Part shown: positions 33,026 to 42,267 of the stretch, one piece after another
Position numbering within the stretch: the first letter of the stretch is position 1
How the letters are laid out: every line of letters begins with the position of its first letter
Source: Hymenobacter amundsenii
Lineage (GTDB): Bacteria > Bacteroidota > Bacteroidia > Cytophagales > Hymenobacteraceae
Assembly: GCF_002204745.1 (NCBI RefSeq)
Contig: NZ_NIRR01000025.1
Coordinates: 1 to 64,000, forward strand
DNA: 64,000 nucleotides
Reading direction: 5' to 3'
The notes under the pieces: model-generated
Told to the model about the DNA's origin: nothing
The model's input: the letters and a program-made list of their open reading frames with translations, nothing else
The model's database searches: none
Position numbers and translations under genes: made by a program

Positions 33026-34156
33026 ATGAAATTACTGCTCTTCGCTGCCGCGTTGCTGCTCAATACCACTATCGCTGCTGCCCAACAAAAGCCGGATGAA
33101 GTCTGGACGAAGTTTGAGAAAAAGCAGCGCGGCGAACATGAATACAGCTACGGTTATAAGGACGCGGCCGGCCGCATTCGGGTTCCGGCCCGGTTGGGGG
33201 GCTTCACCAGCGCCCAGAAGTTTCGCCACATCATCGCCGTCAGCGAGTATAAGACTATGCAGCAATACTATCTGCTGAAAAATGGCCGGCAAGTGGGCCG
33301 CGATAGTGTGTACATGTTCGATTATACCTTCGACTGCGAGAGCGAAGGTAAAATCTTGTTTCGTGACCAGGTAAAGAACCGGGTCGGCTTTCTTGATAGC
33401 CAAGGACGGGCCATCATCCCGGCTGTTTATAACTACGCTACGCCCTTTCGCAATGGCTTGGCTCTGGCTCTGATTGGGGCCCGCCGCGAATGCTGGGGTG
33501 GGGAGGAAGATACCGTACAATGCGAACATCTGGGTTGGGTGGGCGGCCGAACCGTGCTGCTGAATGAGCGCAACCAAGTGCAGGCCGACAGTCTGCCCCG
33601 CCGCCAGCTAGATGACCTCAACTGGTATTCACTGCAAATCAATGCTCTGGCCGCCGATACGGCCATTACCCGCACCTTTCGGGCTGTGAATGGCGACCGG
33701 TACACGTTCGTGGATTACAAGAAGGAGTTTACCGGCTGGCTCGATCAGGTGTTTCTGCCCGCCGTGCGTTCCGGCGAGGCCAGCCAGGTGGTGCCGCTGT
33801 GCTACGCCGATTTGGCCGCGTCCGGGAAGCCATTTCGGGGTTGGGAGTATTTCAAGGGGGCAGCATTTGTGCAGAAGTTCTACCGGCCCTTGCTGCGACC
33901 AAAGCTGCAGGACCTGCGCGTTGATGCGAGAAACGTCGCGGTGTTTTCCGAAAGCCTCAACACGCTTACCTTCACCAGCCCGCGCTTTCAGGATTTTCTG
34001 ACCGATTGCGGGGCGCATTTTGAGGCGAAATACCCGGCCTTTAGCGTCGTCATTACGGAAGTAGATGCCGTCGGCCAGAAGCAATACGACCATCAGACGC
34101 ATTTGACCTTTATCCGTACCGCCGAGGGCTACCGCCTGTTTATGGTATCGGTTTAG
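33026..34156 (+). CDS. WG-repeat-like secreted protein
   Basis: This 376-residue protein has a signal peptide (LLLFAAALLLNTTIAAAQ). Its mature half contains WG-repeat-like units (YGYKDAAGRIRVPARLGG and VGFLDSQGRAIIPAVYNYATPFRNGLALAL), a beta-propeller-like architecture frequent in Bacteroidota. The second half (from about residue 200) is of unknown fold. ATG 33026 gives the signal peptide; an upstream in-frame start adds a charged, non-conserved tail. Its last base is adjacent to the frame upstream of the family-92 glycosidase, but that gene's real start is 101 bases further. Function unknown. Confidence 0.7.
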   Translation: MKLLLFAAALLLNTTIAAAQQKPDEVWTKFEKKQRGEHEYSYGYKDAAGRIRVPARLGGFTSAQKFRHIIAVSEYKTMQQYYLLKNGRQVGRDSVYMFDYTFDCESEGKILFRDQVKNRVGFLDSQGRAIIPAVYNYATPFRNGLALALIGARRECWGGEEDTVQCEHLGWVGGRTVLLNERNQVQADSLPRRQLDDLNWYSLQINALAADTAITRTFRAVNGDRYTFVDYKKEFTGWLDQVFLPAVRSGEASQVVPLCYADLAASGKPFRGWEYFKGAAFVQKFYRPLLRPKLQDLRVDARNVAVFSESLNTLTFTSPRFQDFLTDCGAHFEAKYPAFSVVITEVDAVGQKQYDHQTHLTFIRTAEGYRLFMVSV

Positions 34157-34257
34157 TGTCGGCTGAATACCTGGCTGGGCTGTTGCTCGTTTTGGCTGGG
34201 CCTTCTTCTTCCCAAAAGAGGGAGAAGATGGGAGTGAGGTTCAGTTATATTGTCGGC

Positions 34258-36552
34258 ATGAAGCACCTCCCGCTCCTCGCCGCGCTCCTCCTCACCGCCT
34301 TCCCCAGCTTCGCCCAAACCATCGGGCCTATCGAAAACCTGGTGCGGTACGCGCATCCGCTGGTGGGCACCCAGCGGATGGGGCACACGTTTCCGGGGGC
34401 CACGGTGCCGTTTGGCATGGTGCAGCTCTCACCCGATACCGACACCATCAGCTACGAGCAGAACGGCAAGTACAACCCGAAGGTGTACGAGTACTGCGCC
34501 GGCTACCAGTACGAGGATAAAACCATTGTCGGCTTTTCGCACACCCACTTCAGCGGCACCGGCCACTCCGATTTGGGCGACTTCCTCATCATGCCCACCA
34601 CCGGGCCGTTGCAGCTCAACCCCGGCACCGCCGACCAGCCCGAAAAGGGCTACCGCTCCCGCTTCGCGCACCAGACCGAAGTGGCCGAGCCGGCCTACTA
34701 CAAGGTGCAGCTCCAGGACCACGAGATCCGGGCCGAGCTGACCGCTACCACCCGCGTGGGCATGCACCGCTACACGTTTCCGCAGGCCGAGCAGGCCCAC
34801 ATCATCCTCGACCTCACGGCCGGCATCTACAACTACCCCGATAAAAACGTCTGGACCTTTGTGCGGGTGGAGAACGACTCGCTCGTGACCGGCTACCGCC
34901 AGACCAACGGCTGGGCCCGTACCCGCACGGAGTATTTCGCGCTGCAATTCTCGAAGCCCTTCAAGAGCTACGGGGCCCGCAACTACGCCAAAAAACAGGC
35001 CTACCGGGGCTTCTGGGGCCGCTTCGACCAAACCCAGAACTTTCCCGAGCAGGCCGGCGAGCAGTTGCGCATGTACTTCGACTTTTCGACCACGGCGGGC
35101 GAGCAGGTGACGCTGAAAATGGCGCTGTCGGGCGTGAGTACGGCCGGGGCGCTGGCCAACCTGCGGGCCGAGCTGCCGGGCTGGGATTTTGACGCCGTAA
35201 AGCGGGCCGGGCAGGCCCAGTGGCAGCAGGAGCTAAGCCGCATCGTGGTGGAGTCGCCTAACAAGGTGGACAAGGAGAACTTCTACACGGCGATGTACCA
35301 CGCCTTTCTGAGCCCCACCGTGTACCAGGACGTAGACGGCCAGTACCGGGGCCTCGACCAGAACATCCACCAGAGCAAAACCACCAACTACACCACCTTC
35401 TCGCTCTGGGACACCTACCGGGCCCTGCACCCGCTGCTGAACCTGATTCAGCCCGCCCGCGACGCCGATATGGTGCAGTCGATGCTGGCCCACTACGAGC
35501 AGAGTAGCCTGCACATGCTGCCCGTTTGGAGCCACTACGCCAACGAAAACTGGTGCATGATTGGCTACCACGCCGTGCCCGTTATCACCGATGCCATCGT
35601 GAAGGGCAACGCGCCCTTCGACGCCCAAAAGGCCCTCGACGCCTGCGTAACCACCGCCCGCCACCAGTGGTACGACGGCCTGGGCGAGTACATGCGGCTG
35701 GGCTACGTTCCCGAGGATAAAAGTGGCTCCTCAGTCTCCAAAACCCTGGAATACGCCTTCGACGACTGGTGCATTGCCCAGGCCGCCCGCAAGCTGGGCC
35801 GCCCCGATATCGAGCAGGAGTTCAGCAAGCGCGCCCAGAACTGGCAGAACGTGTACGACGCTCGCATCGGCTTCATGCGCCCGCGCCTGTCCGATGGCAG
35901 TTTCCGGAAGGAGTTCGACCCGTTGAGCACCAATAACCAGGGCTTTATTGAGGGCAACGCCTGGAACTACAGCCTCTACGTGCCCCAGGACCCGGCCGGC
36001 CTCATTGCCCGCATGGGCGGCAATAAGCGGTTTGTGGCCCACCTCGATTCGCTGTTCACCATGCACCTGCCCGACAAGTTCTTCGCCGAAACCGAGGACA
36101 TCACCCGCGACGGCATCATCGGCAACTACGTGCACGGCAACGAGCCCGCCCACCACGCCGCCTACCTCTACAACTGGACCGACCAGCCCTGGAAAACCCA
36201 GCAGCGGGTGCGCATGATTCTGCCCAAAATGTACCGCCCCACCCCCGACGGCCTCGGCGGCAACGACGACTGCGGCCAGATGAGCGCCTGGTACGTCTTC
36301 TCGGCCCTGGGCTTCTACCCCGTGGCGCCCGCCTCGGGCGAGTACGCCCTGGGCAGCCCCGCCATCCACGCCGCCACCCTGCGCCTCGAAAACGGCAAAA
36401 CCTTCCGCATCCGGGCCAAAAACCAGAGTGCCAAAAACGTCTACGTCAAGGAAGCCCGCCTCAACGGTAAGCTACTAGCCCGCCCGTTTCTGAGCCATCA
36501 GGCTATATTGGATGGCGGGGAGTTGGTGTTCACGATGGCGGGGAAGCTGTGA
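34258..36552 (+). CDS. Glycoside hydrolase family 92 (alpha-mannosidase type)
   Basis: This secreted enzyme has 764 residues and a signal peptide (LPLLAALLLTAFPSFAQ). It has the GH92 opening (NLVRYAHPLVGTQRMGHTFPGATVPFGMVQLSPDT), the calcium-site region and the C-terminal acid/base block GGNDDCGQMSAWYVFSALGFYPV near residue 680-700. GH92 enzymes remove alpha-mannose residues with inversion, using calcium. It is probably periplasmic. ATG 34258 is chosen for the signal peptide. A glycosidase of another family lies beyond the AT-rich defence-like gene, so the two may once have been adjacent in a glycan-use cluster. Confidence 0.92.
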   Translation: MKHLPLLAALLLTAFPSFAQTIGPIENLVRYAHPLVGTQRMGHTFPGATVPFGMVQLSPDTDTISYEQNGKYNPKVYEYCAGYQYEDKTIVGFSHTHFSGTGHSDLGDFLIMPTTGPLQLNPGTADQPEKGYRSRFAHQTEVAEPAYYKVQLQDHEIRAELTATTRVGMHRYTFPQAEQAHIILDLTAGIYNYPDKNVWTFVRVENDSLVTGYRQTNGWARTRTEYFALQFSKPFKSYGARNYAKKQAYRGFWGRFDQTQNFPEQAGEQLRMYFDFSTTAGEQVTLKMALSGVSTAGALANLRAELPGWDFDAVKRAGQAQWQQELSRIVVESPNKVDKENFYTAMYHAFLSPTVYQDVDGQYRGLDQNIHQSKTTNYTTFSLWDTYRALHPLLNLIQPARDADMVQSMLAHYEQSSLHMLPVWSHYANENWCMIGYHAVPVITDAIVKGNAPFDAQKALDACVTTARHQWYDGLGEYMRLGYVPEDKSGSSVSKTLEYAFDDWCIAQAARKLGRPDIEQEFSKRAQNWQNVYDARIGFMRPRLSDGSFRKEFDPLSTNNQGFIEGNAWNYSLYVPQDPAGLIARMGGNKRFVAHLDSLFTMHLPDKFFAETEDITRDGIIGNYVHGNEPAHHAAYLYNWTDQPWKTQQRVRMILPKMYRPTPDGLGGNDDCGQMSAWYVFSALGFYPVAPASGEYALGSPAIHAATLRLENGKTFRIRAKNQSAKNVYVKEARLNGKLLARPFLSHQAILDGGELVFTMAGKL

Positions 36553-36587
36553 GGGTGAGTATCATAGCACTGTGTTTATTTCTAACT

Positions 36588-39146
36588 CTATAGATTATCA
36601 GATAACCAATCAGAACAAAATTGATTTACTTTCTTCACTGATGCATTATTTATATCATTTAGAACCGGATGTAATTCTACCAGTGCTGAAACTTTCTTGT
36701 ATACATCGTTTGCACTTACGGGCGAAGTATTTTTCCATTTGTTATAAGATTGTTTATAAAAGTACAAGCATTCGTTCATTTCGCCTTCCATTAGTAAACA
36801 CTCAGCTAACCACATATATCCATAACCTTGATTAACCATATTACTAATGCTTGCAAGTGATTTTTTATAGCATACTATCGCATCTTTATATCTATCCAAA
36901 AATTGTAAGCAACGACCTATATTTCCATATCCTTCTGGCTGAAAATCACTAATATTAGTATTTATAATATCATCTAAATTTTTACCATCTAGAAAGAGTA
37001 TAATTGCCTTATTAATATTATTTACATCCTTGGTGTCACGCAGAGACAAAGCGAGAGTATGCTTTAGCACAGAACTTTCTATCATTCCACTATGCTCCCT
37101 TAACCTGATAGCTTCATTAGCCAACTCTATTGCCTTTGAAAATTCAGATTGAAACCAGTAGAAATGAGACTCTTCCTCACAAAGGTTGATATAATGCTCT
37201 CCTTTATTATTAATGCTTTTTTGATACTTAACGAAAAAAGCTTTTGCTTCATCAAATTTACCAAAATGAGTTAAAGCTCTAATAAAATTTAATAACTCTC
37301 TATGAAAATAACTAAATTCTTCGTTAATGGCTGTATTCCAGTCTGCATTTATAAATAATAGGTTGGCGACTCTTATGTATTCTTCCTTATAACCAGAATT
37401 TGCTATTGGATCAGCTATTTCAGCGAGTGAAACTAAAGCGCTTTTGTAGTTGTCTTGATTTATCGACAGTTCAATTCTAGCTGTCCAATTCTCAAAAAAA
37501 CTCAACGGTTGATCAGAGCTTATCTTCGATTTTAGAACTAATATAATACTGTCATAAAAATTAACAAATAGGGAAATGAATTTTGACCGCTCTTTCTGTC
37601 CAAAATTTTGTACAACGTATTCACGTACTAAAGGGTGTAATTCGTAAGTATCCAGTTCATTTCCACTAGATTTAGTCACTATCAAGTTGAGTTGCTTTAA
37701 TGTCTTAAATGACTTAAGAAATTGATTGCCATTTAATTCATCTCCTAAAACCTTTCCTAAGGTATCTTGTGTTTCTGCCCTAACAATTTCTGCAAAGGCT
37801 TGCAGGAGTATTTTTTGTTTTTCATTAAGGCTATTCCATATTACACCTAATATTTTATCAGAAAGTATAGATGTGAAATCGTCCTCCTGAAAATCAGAAT
37901 ATCTTTTTATGCCGCTTATAAATTTTTCAACAACGTCTACTCCACGTCTTGCTTGTGCAGCTATTAAATTAAGCCATAATGGATGGCCTTTAGTAACTTC
38001 ATATGATTTGAAAGCTATTATTTTTAATTGTTCGGCATTAATTGAAATAGAATATGCTTGAAATAATTTAAAAGTATCATCTTTTCCTAGTCCTTGCAAC
38101 CTTAAATTTAGTAATTCGGGATGTACGTCATTAATAGTTGAGCGACATGTGAATATAAATTTACTGAAGTGGCTTCTATTAAGGGCTTCTTGATAAAGTT
38201 TTCCAACACCTCCAATTAATTGAAAACTTTCAAACTCCATGTATGAATCTATGTTATCAAATATAAAAACTATTTTTCTATTTTCTAATTTTTGAAAAAA
38301 TATATCAATAAGCTCACCTATTGAAGCATTAGATATTTGATTTGCCTTTATTACTCCATTTGTAATTCTTTCTATGATAGATATTATTTTTGTATGTATA
38401 CGGTTCTCTTTCTCTTTGCAATCTCTCCAATCCCAAAATTCCCAATTCGATTTTTGAGGTACAATATTTTTAGCGTAGTATGATGCTATGCCAGATTTTC
38501 CTTGTCCACCTATGCCTGAAATAAATATTACTTTATGAAGATCGTTGTCTATTGTTGCAATTTCTTTTTGACGTCCTGTCCAATGTAAATTATTGGGAGG
38601 GATATCACAATCACTCGAATAATTATGGATCAATGCTATTTTGCCATCATTTCTAGCTTTTTCTAAATCTATTCTCTCATTTTCTTTTTTTTTAAGTTTT
38701 TCTTCAATAGATTTAACTGAAAGCTTAATTCCCTCAGCTATACTAAAAAGTGCTTCGTCTTCATCAAGAAATGATTTAACTGGTTTTCCGTTTTTAGGTA
38801 ATGCCTGAATCTTGCTGAAAGAAGTGTTTTTCCAATCACAAGTTCTAAGAATGACTGGTATTACAACTGTTTCTCCACTATCATGCTTCTCAACGGCTCT
38901 TTTTAACTCTACTTCGTTGCTATAATTTGAATTCAAAAAATCTATACTGACTAAAAGAAGTATTATATCAGCTCTTTCCAACTCCTCCTTTATTACCTTA
39001 TCCCACTCTTCGCCAGCAGTAATCATCCTGTCGTTCCAAGTGCCAATTGCATCACTTCTTTTTAACGTAATTAGATGCTTAATTAACTTGTCTTTGTAAT
39101 CTTCATCTTCGTGCGAGTAAGATATGAAAACGTTAAGCTTCTCCAT
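36588..39146 (-). CDS. TIR-STAND-TPR protein, candidate anti-phage defence
   Basis: This 852-residue protein has three parts. An N-terminal TIR domain (about 4-130: VFISYSHEDEDY, GTWNDRMITAGEEWDKVI, FLNSNYSNEVELKRA) carries Glu80 at the position of the catalytic glutamate of TIR NADases. A STAND NTPase follows: Walker A GIGGQGKS (211-218), Walker B KIVFIFDNID (291-300), sensor TCRS (333-336), GHPL (387-390) and the winged-helix LHPLVREYV (503-511). Then come TPR-like helices (about 560-830). By analogy with bacterial NLR-type proteins, an invader signal sensed by the C-terminus would trigger oligomerisation and NAD depletion. The gene is strikingly AT-rich relative to both neighbours, which indicates horizontal gain. 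No partner gene is adjacent. Confidence 0.85.
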   Translation of the reverse strand: MEKLNVFISYSHEDEDYKDKLIKHLITLKRSDAIGTWNDRMITAGEEWDKVIKEELERADIILLLVSIDFLNSNYSNEVELKRAVEKHDSGETVVIPVILRTCDWKNTSFSKIQALPKNGKPVKSFLDEDEALFSIAEGIKLSVKSIEEKLKKKENERIDLEKARNDGKIALIHNYSSDCDIPPNNLHWTGRQKEIATIDNDLHKVIFISGIGGQGKSGIASYYAKNIVPQKSNWEFWDWRDCKEKENRIHTKIISIIERITNGVIKANQISNASIGELIDIFFQKLENRKIVFIFDNIDSYMEFESFQLIGGVGKLYQEALNRSHFSKFIFTCRSTINDVHPELLNLRLQGLGKDDTFKLFQAYSISINAEQLKIIAFKSYEVTKGHPLWLNLIAAQARRGVDVVEKFISGIKRYSDFQEDDFTSILSDKILGVIWNSLNEKQKILLQAFAEIVRAETQDTLGKVLGDELNGNQFLKSFKTLKQLNLIVTKSSGNELDTYELHPLVREYVVQNFGQKERSKFISLFVNFYDSIILVLKSKISSDQPLSFFENWTARIELSINQDNYKSALVSLAEIADPIANSGYKEEYIRVANLLFINADWNTAINEEFSYFHRELLNFIRALTHFGKFDEAKAFFVKYQKSINNKGEHYINLCEEESHFYWFQSEFSKAIELANEAIRLREHSGMIESSVLKHTLALSLRDTKDVNNINKAIILFLDGKNLDDIINTNISDFQPEGYGNIGRCLQFLDRYKDAIVCYKKSLASISNMVNQGYGYMWLAECLLMEGEMNECLYFYKQSYNKWKNTSPVSANDVYKKVSALVELHPVLNDINNASVKKVNQFCSDWLSDNL

Positions 39147-39295
39147 AATTCGTTATTTTGTGGATTGAAGGAATTTCTATACCGCAATATAAATTGATTG
39201 CTGCACAAGATATGGATAAAAATTTTTATTTTAACCTTCATAGATTACAGACTCATTTCAAAGCTGGAATAACATTACTACTTAGTAGCACCCCC

Positions 39296-40570
39296 ATGAA
39301 ACCGCTCCTTGCCCTCGCCCTCCTGACCCTCACCACCGCCACCTACGCCCAAACCGGCCCCGTTAAGGTGGAGGTGCGACAGACCAACGGCCGCTACGAG
39401 CTGCGGCGCGGGGGGCAGCCGTATTTCATCAAGGGCGCGGGCGGGGGGCAATTTCCCGAGCGGGTGCGGGCCTACGGGGGCAACTCGCTGCGCACCTGGG
39501 GCACCAACGGGGCCGAGCAGGTGCTGGCCGACGCTCGCCAAAACGGCCTCTCCGTGATGCTGGGCCTCGACGTGGCCCGCGAGCGGCACGGCTTCGACTA
39601 CAACGACCCCCAGGCCGTGGCCGCCCAGCTGGCCAAGGTGCGGGCCGAAGTGCTCAAGTATAAAAATGACCCCGCCGTGCTGTTCTGGGGTATCGGCAAC
39701 GAGCTGAACCTGGAGTACACCAACCCCAAAGTCTGGGACGCGGTGGAGCAGATTGCCCGCATGATTCATGAAGTGGACCCCAACCACCCCACCAGTACCG
39801 TGCTGGCCGGCCTCAACCAGAAGGAGGTCGACTACATCAAGGCCCGGTGCCCGTCGGTGGATATTCTGAGCATCAATACCTACGCCGGGCTGGCGGCCAT
39901 TCCGCAGCAGGTGCGGGCCAGCGGCTGGGCCGGCCCCTACGTGGTGGCCGAGTGGGGCCCCACCGGTCACTGGGAAAGCCCCGTCACGCCCTGGAAAGCC
40001 TCGGTGGAGGAAACCAGCAGCCAGAAAGCCGCCGTGTATCAGAGCCGCTACGAGGCCTCGGTGGCCAAGGACACCACCCAATGCCTGGGCACCTACGTGT
40101 TTCTGTGGGGCCAGAAGCAGGAGCGCACGCCCACCTGGTACGGCATTTTCACCGAGGATGGCAAGGAGTCGGAAGTGGTGGACGTGATGCAGTACCTGTG
40201 GAGCGGCCAGTGGCCCGCCAACCGCGCCCCGCACCTGGCCAGCTTCCGCCTCAACGGCCAGCAGGCCACCGATAACGTGCGCCTGCAACCCGGCAAAAAG
40301 TACCCCGCCACCGCCGCCGTAACCGACCCCGACAAAGACCCACTCACCTACCGCTGGGAGCTGCTACCCGAAAGCACCGACCTGAAAAACGGCGGCGACC
40401 GGGAAAGCCGCCCGGCAGCCGTGCCGGGCCTGTTACCAGCCAAAGCCAGCGCCCAAACCACCCTCACCGCGCCCACTAAACCGGGCGCCTACCGCCTGTT
40501 TATCTATGCCTATGATGGCCACGACAACGTGGCGACGGCTAATATCCCGTTTTTCGTGGGGGAGAAGTAG
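39296..40570 (+). CDS. Glycosidase with GH2/GH5-like TIM barrel
   Basis: This secreted protein has 424 residues and a signal peptide ending near TYAQT. The barrel is marked by YFIKGAGGGQFPERVRAYGGNSLRTWG, the acid/base Glu136 in FWGIGNELN and the likely nucleophile Glu219 in YVVAEWGPTGHW. A C-terminal Ig-like domain (about 325-424: DPDKDPLTYRWELLPEST) follows. It is probably a periplasmic glucanase- or mannanase-like enzyme; the substrate is not clear. ATG 39296 gives the signal peptide; the 46 upstream codons in frame lie in the AT-rich flank of the TIR gene and are not coding. Confidence 0.82.
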   Translation: MKPLLALALLTLTTATYAQTGPVKVEVRQTNGRYELRRGGQPYFIKGAGGGQFPERVRAYGGNSLRTWGTNGAEQVLADARQNGLSVMLGLDVARERHGFDYNDPQAVAAQLAKVRAEVLKYKNDPAVLFWGIGNELNLEYTNPKVWDAVEQIARMIHEVDPNHPTSTVLAGLNQKEVDYIKARCPSVDILSINTYAGLAAIPQQVRASGWAGPYVVAEWGPTGHWESPVTPWKASVEETSSQKAAVYQSRYEASVAKDTTQCLGTYVFLWGQKQERTPTWYGIFTEDGKESEVVDVMQYLWSGQWPANRAPHLASFRLNGQQATDNVRLQPGKKYPATAAVTDPDKDPLTYRWELLPESTDLKNGGDRESRPAAVPGLLPAKASAQTTLTAPTKPGAYRLFIYAYDGHDNVATANIPFFVGEK

Positions 40571-40615
40571 GATTGGGAAATTGAGCGGGGCGGCTGAAGG
40601 GGGGAACGTGTTGTG

Positions 40616-40781
40616 TGAAAGAACGTGTCATGCTGAACGGAGGGAGGCGCAAGCATCTCTACCGAAGCAAGTAAATCCAATGAGCAAGGGTTAGCACTGC
40701 GGTAGAGATGCTTCGACTGCGGCTGCGCCTTCACTCAGCATGACACGTTCTTTCCCTAATCCCTAATCCCTAATCCCTAAT
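40616..40781. repeat. Intergenic hairpin repeat, copy 7, with (CCCTAAT)4 arm
   Basis: Left arm 40616-40663 (gaaagaacgtgtcatgctga...) faces right arm 40696-40753 (gcggtagagatgcttcgact... cagcatgacacgttcttt). Both arms share the private insertion acgtgtcatg. Outside the right arm are four CCCTAAT units (40754-40781); the nhaA stop codon lies within the last one. It separates convergent genes. Confidence 0.87.
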
Positions 40782-42093
40782 GCTTAACCGGCTCTGGCAT
40801 GGTGCGCAGGAGCAGGAAACCCATCGTGCCTGAGATGGTGGAGGCGACGAGGATGGCTAGCTTGGCCACCGGCTCGCCGGCCGTGTGCTCGCCCAGGGCC
40901 AGCAGAGTAATGAAGAGCGACATCGTAAAGCCGATGCCGCCCAGCAGGCCCGCGCCCCACAGGTGCCGCCACGTCACGTTGGCCGGCAGCGAGGCCCACC
41001 CCAGCCGGATGCTCAGCCAGCTCAGCCCGCCAATACCCAGGGGCTTGCCCACCGTCAGGCCCAGAATGATGCCCAGGCCCAGGGGCGAGGCCAGCTGCCG
41101 GAACACGGCGGCGTCGATTTCGAGGCTGGTGTTGGCGAAAGCGAAGATGGGGATGATACCGAACGCCACCACCGAGTGCAGGCGTTGCTCCAGCTTCTGG
41201 GCCGGCGAGCTGATGGCGTCGGACAGGTACTCCAACTCCTCGCTGATGATGCGGGGATTGGCATCGGCCCCGTGCACTTCGTCCTGGAGCATGCTCAGGC
41301 GGCTGTTGAGCATGAGCAGCAGCTCGGGCTTGGCCTGCCCGATCCGGGACGGAATGGCCAGCGCCAGCAGCACCCCCGCCAACGTGGCATGGATTCCCGA
41401 TTCGAGCATGAAATACCACATCAGGATGCCCAGGGGTAGGTAAAATATCAGCAGCCGGGCCCCGAGCAGGTTCAGGTTGAGCAGCAGCATCCAGGTGCCT
41501 AGCGCCAGGTAGAGGTAGGTCAGGTGCAGGTCGGTGGTGTAGAAGCCGGCAATCACGAGCACCGCGCCCAGGTCATCAACGATGGCCAGCGCCGTCAGGA
41601 ATACCTTGAGGCCCAGCGGCACCCGGGGGCCCAGCAGCTGCAGCACGGCCAGCGCGAAGGCAATGTCGGTGGCCATCGGGATGCCCCAGCCGTTGGCGGC
41701 GGGTTGGCCCCGGTTGATGAAAAAGTAGATCATGGCCGGGACCACCATACCGCCCAGAGCCGCCGCAATGGGCAGCGTGGCCTGCCGCCGGTCCGAAAGT
41801 TCTCCTTCCAGCACTTCCCGCTTTATCTCCAGCCCTACAATAAGGAAGAAAATGCTCATCAGCCCGTCGTTGATCCAGTGCAACAGGCTCATTTCGAGGC
41901 CGAACCCGTTGAGGGCCAGATTGAGGTGCTTTTCCCAGAGCTCGGGAAAGAAGTGGGCCGGGCCCCAGTTCGAGTTGGCCAGCACTAGGGCCAGCACGGC
42001 ACTCACCATCAGCATAATACCGCCGGCGGCTTCCCGGCGAAAGAATTCGGCAAACGGCCGCACCAGCGGACGAACGAGTAACGGAACAGCCAT
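40777..42093 (-). CDS. nhaA: Na+/H+ antiporter NhaA
   Basis: This inner-membrane antiporter exchanges sodium or lithium for protons in pH and salt homeostasis. It has 438 residues and about 12 spans. The antiport site is visible as Asp143 in GIPMATDIAFAL and the pair Asp173-Asp174 in ALAIVDDLGAVLVIAGFY, equivalent to E. coli D133, D163 and D164. The start at ATG 42093 (MAVPLLVRP) is preferred over a longer N-terminal frame. A likely promoter lies at 42191-42223. Its stop codon lies inside a microsatellite arm of the repeat copy at 40616. Confidence 0.94.
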   Translation of the reverse strand: MAVPLLVRPLVRPFAEFFRREAAGGIMLMVSAVLALVLANSNWGPAHFFPELWEKHLNLALNGFGLEMSLLHWINDGLMSIFFLIVGLEIKREVLEGELSDRRQATLPIAAALGGMVVPAMIYFFINRGQPAANGWGIPMATDIAFALAVLQLLGPRVPLGLKVFLTALAIVDDLGAVLVIAGFYTTDLHLTYLYLALGTWMLLLNLNLLGARLLIFYLPLGILMWYFMLESGIHATLAGVLLALAIPSRIGQAKPELLLMLNSRLSMLQDEVHGADANPRIISEELEYLSDAISSPAQKLEQRLHSVVAFGIIPIFAFANTSLEIDAAVFRQLASPLGLGIILGLTVGKPLGIGGLSWLSIRLGWASLPANVTWRHLWGAGLLGGIGFTMSLFITLLALGEHTAGEPVAKLAILVASTISGTMGFLLLRTMPEPVKH

Positions 42094-42190
42094 AAACGAA
42101 ATCGGAGCAGGGTAGTAGTGGCAGCCAGCACTGCGCTGGCCGCTCACCAAGAACGCGCCCGCCGCCGGGGCCGCAGGCATGTTTAGGCCC

Positions 42191-42223
42191 CAAAGGTACG
42201 CTTACCGCCCGTAGCCGCCACAA
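42191..42223 (-). promoter_or_regulatory. nhaA promoter candidate
   Basis: On the minus strand TTG (42223-42221) is followed after 22 bases by TACCTTTG (42198-42191), fitting the Bacteroidota -33/-7 pattern, about 98 bases before the nhaA start. Confidence 0.45.
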
Positions 42224-42267
42224 CGCCGCCCCGGGCGAAACGCATTTACCAGCCGGCTCCGGGCATT

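Noticed and set aside
36540..39300. Attachment-site repeats at the ends of the TIR island
   Set aside because: Short matches (tagcac) near both ends are too short to be meaningful, and there is no integrase or tRNA at either junction.
40754..40781. CCCTAAT array resembling a telomere repeat
   Set aside because: Only four units, and other copies have different 7-base units; it is better explained as a microsatellite arm of the repeat family.
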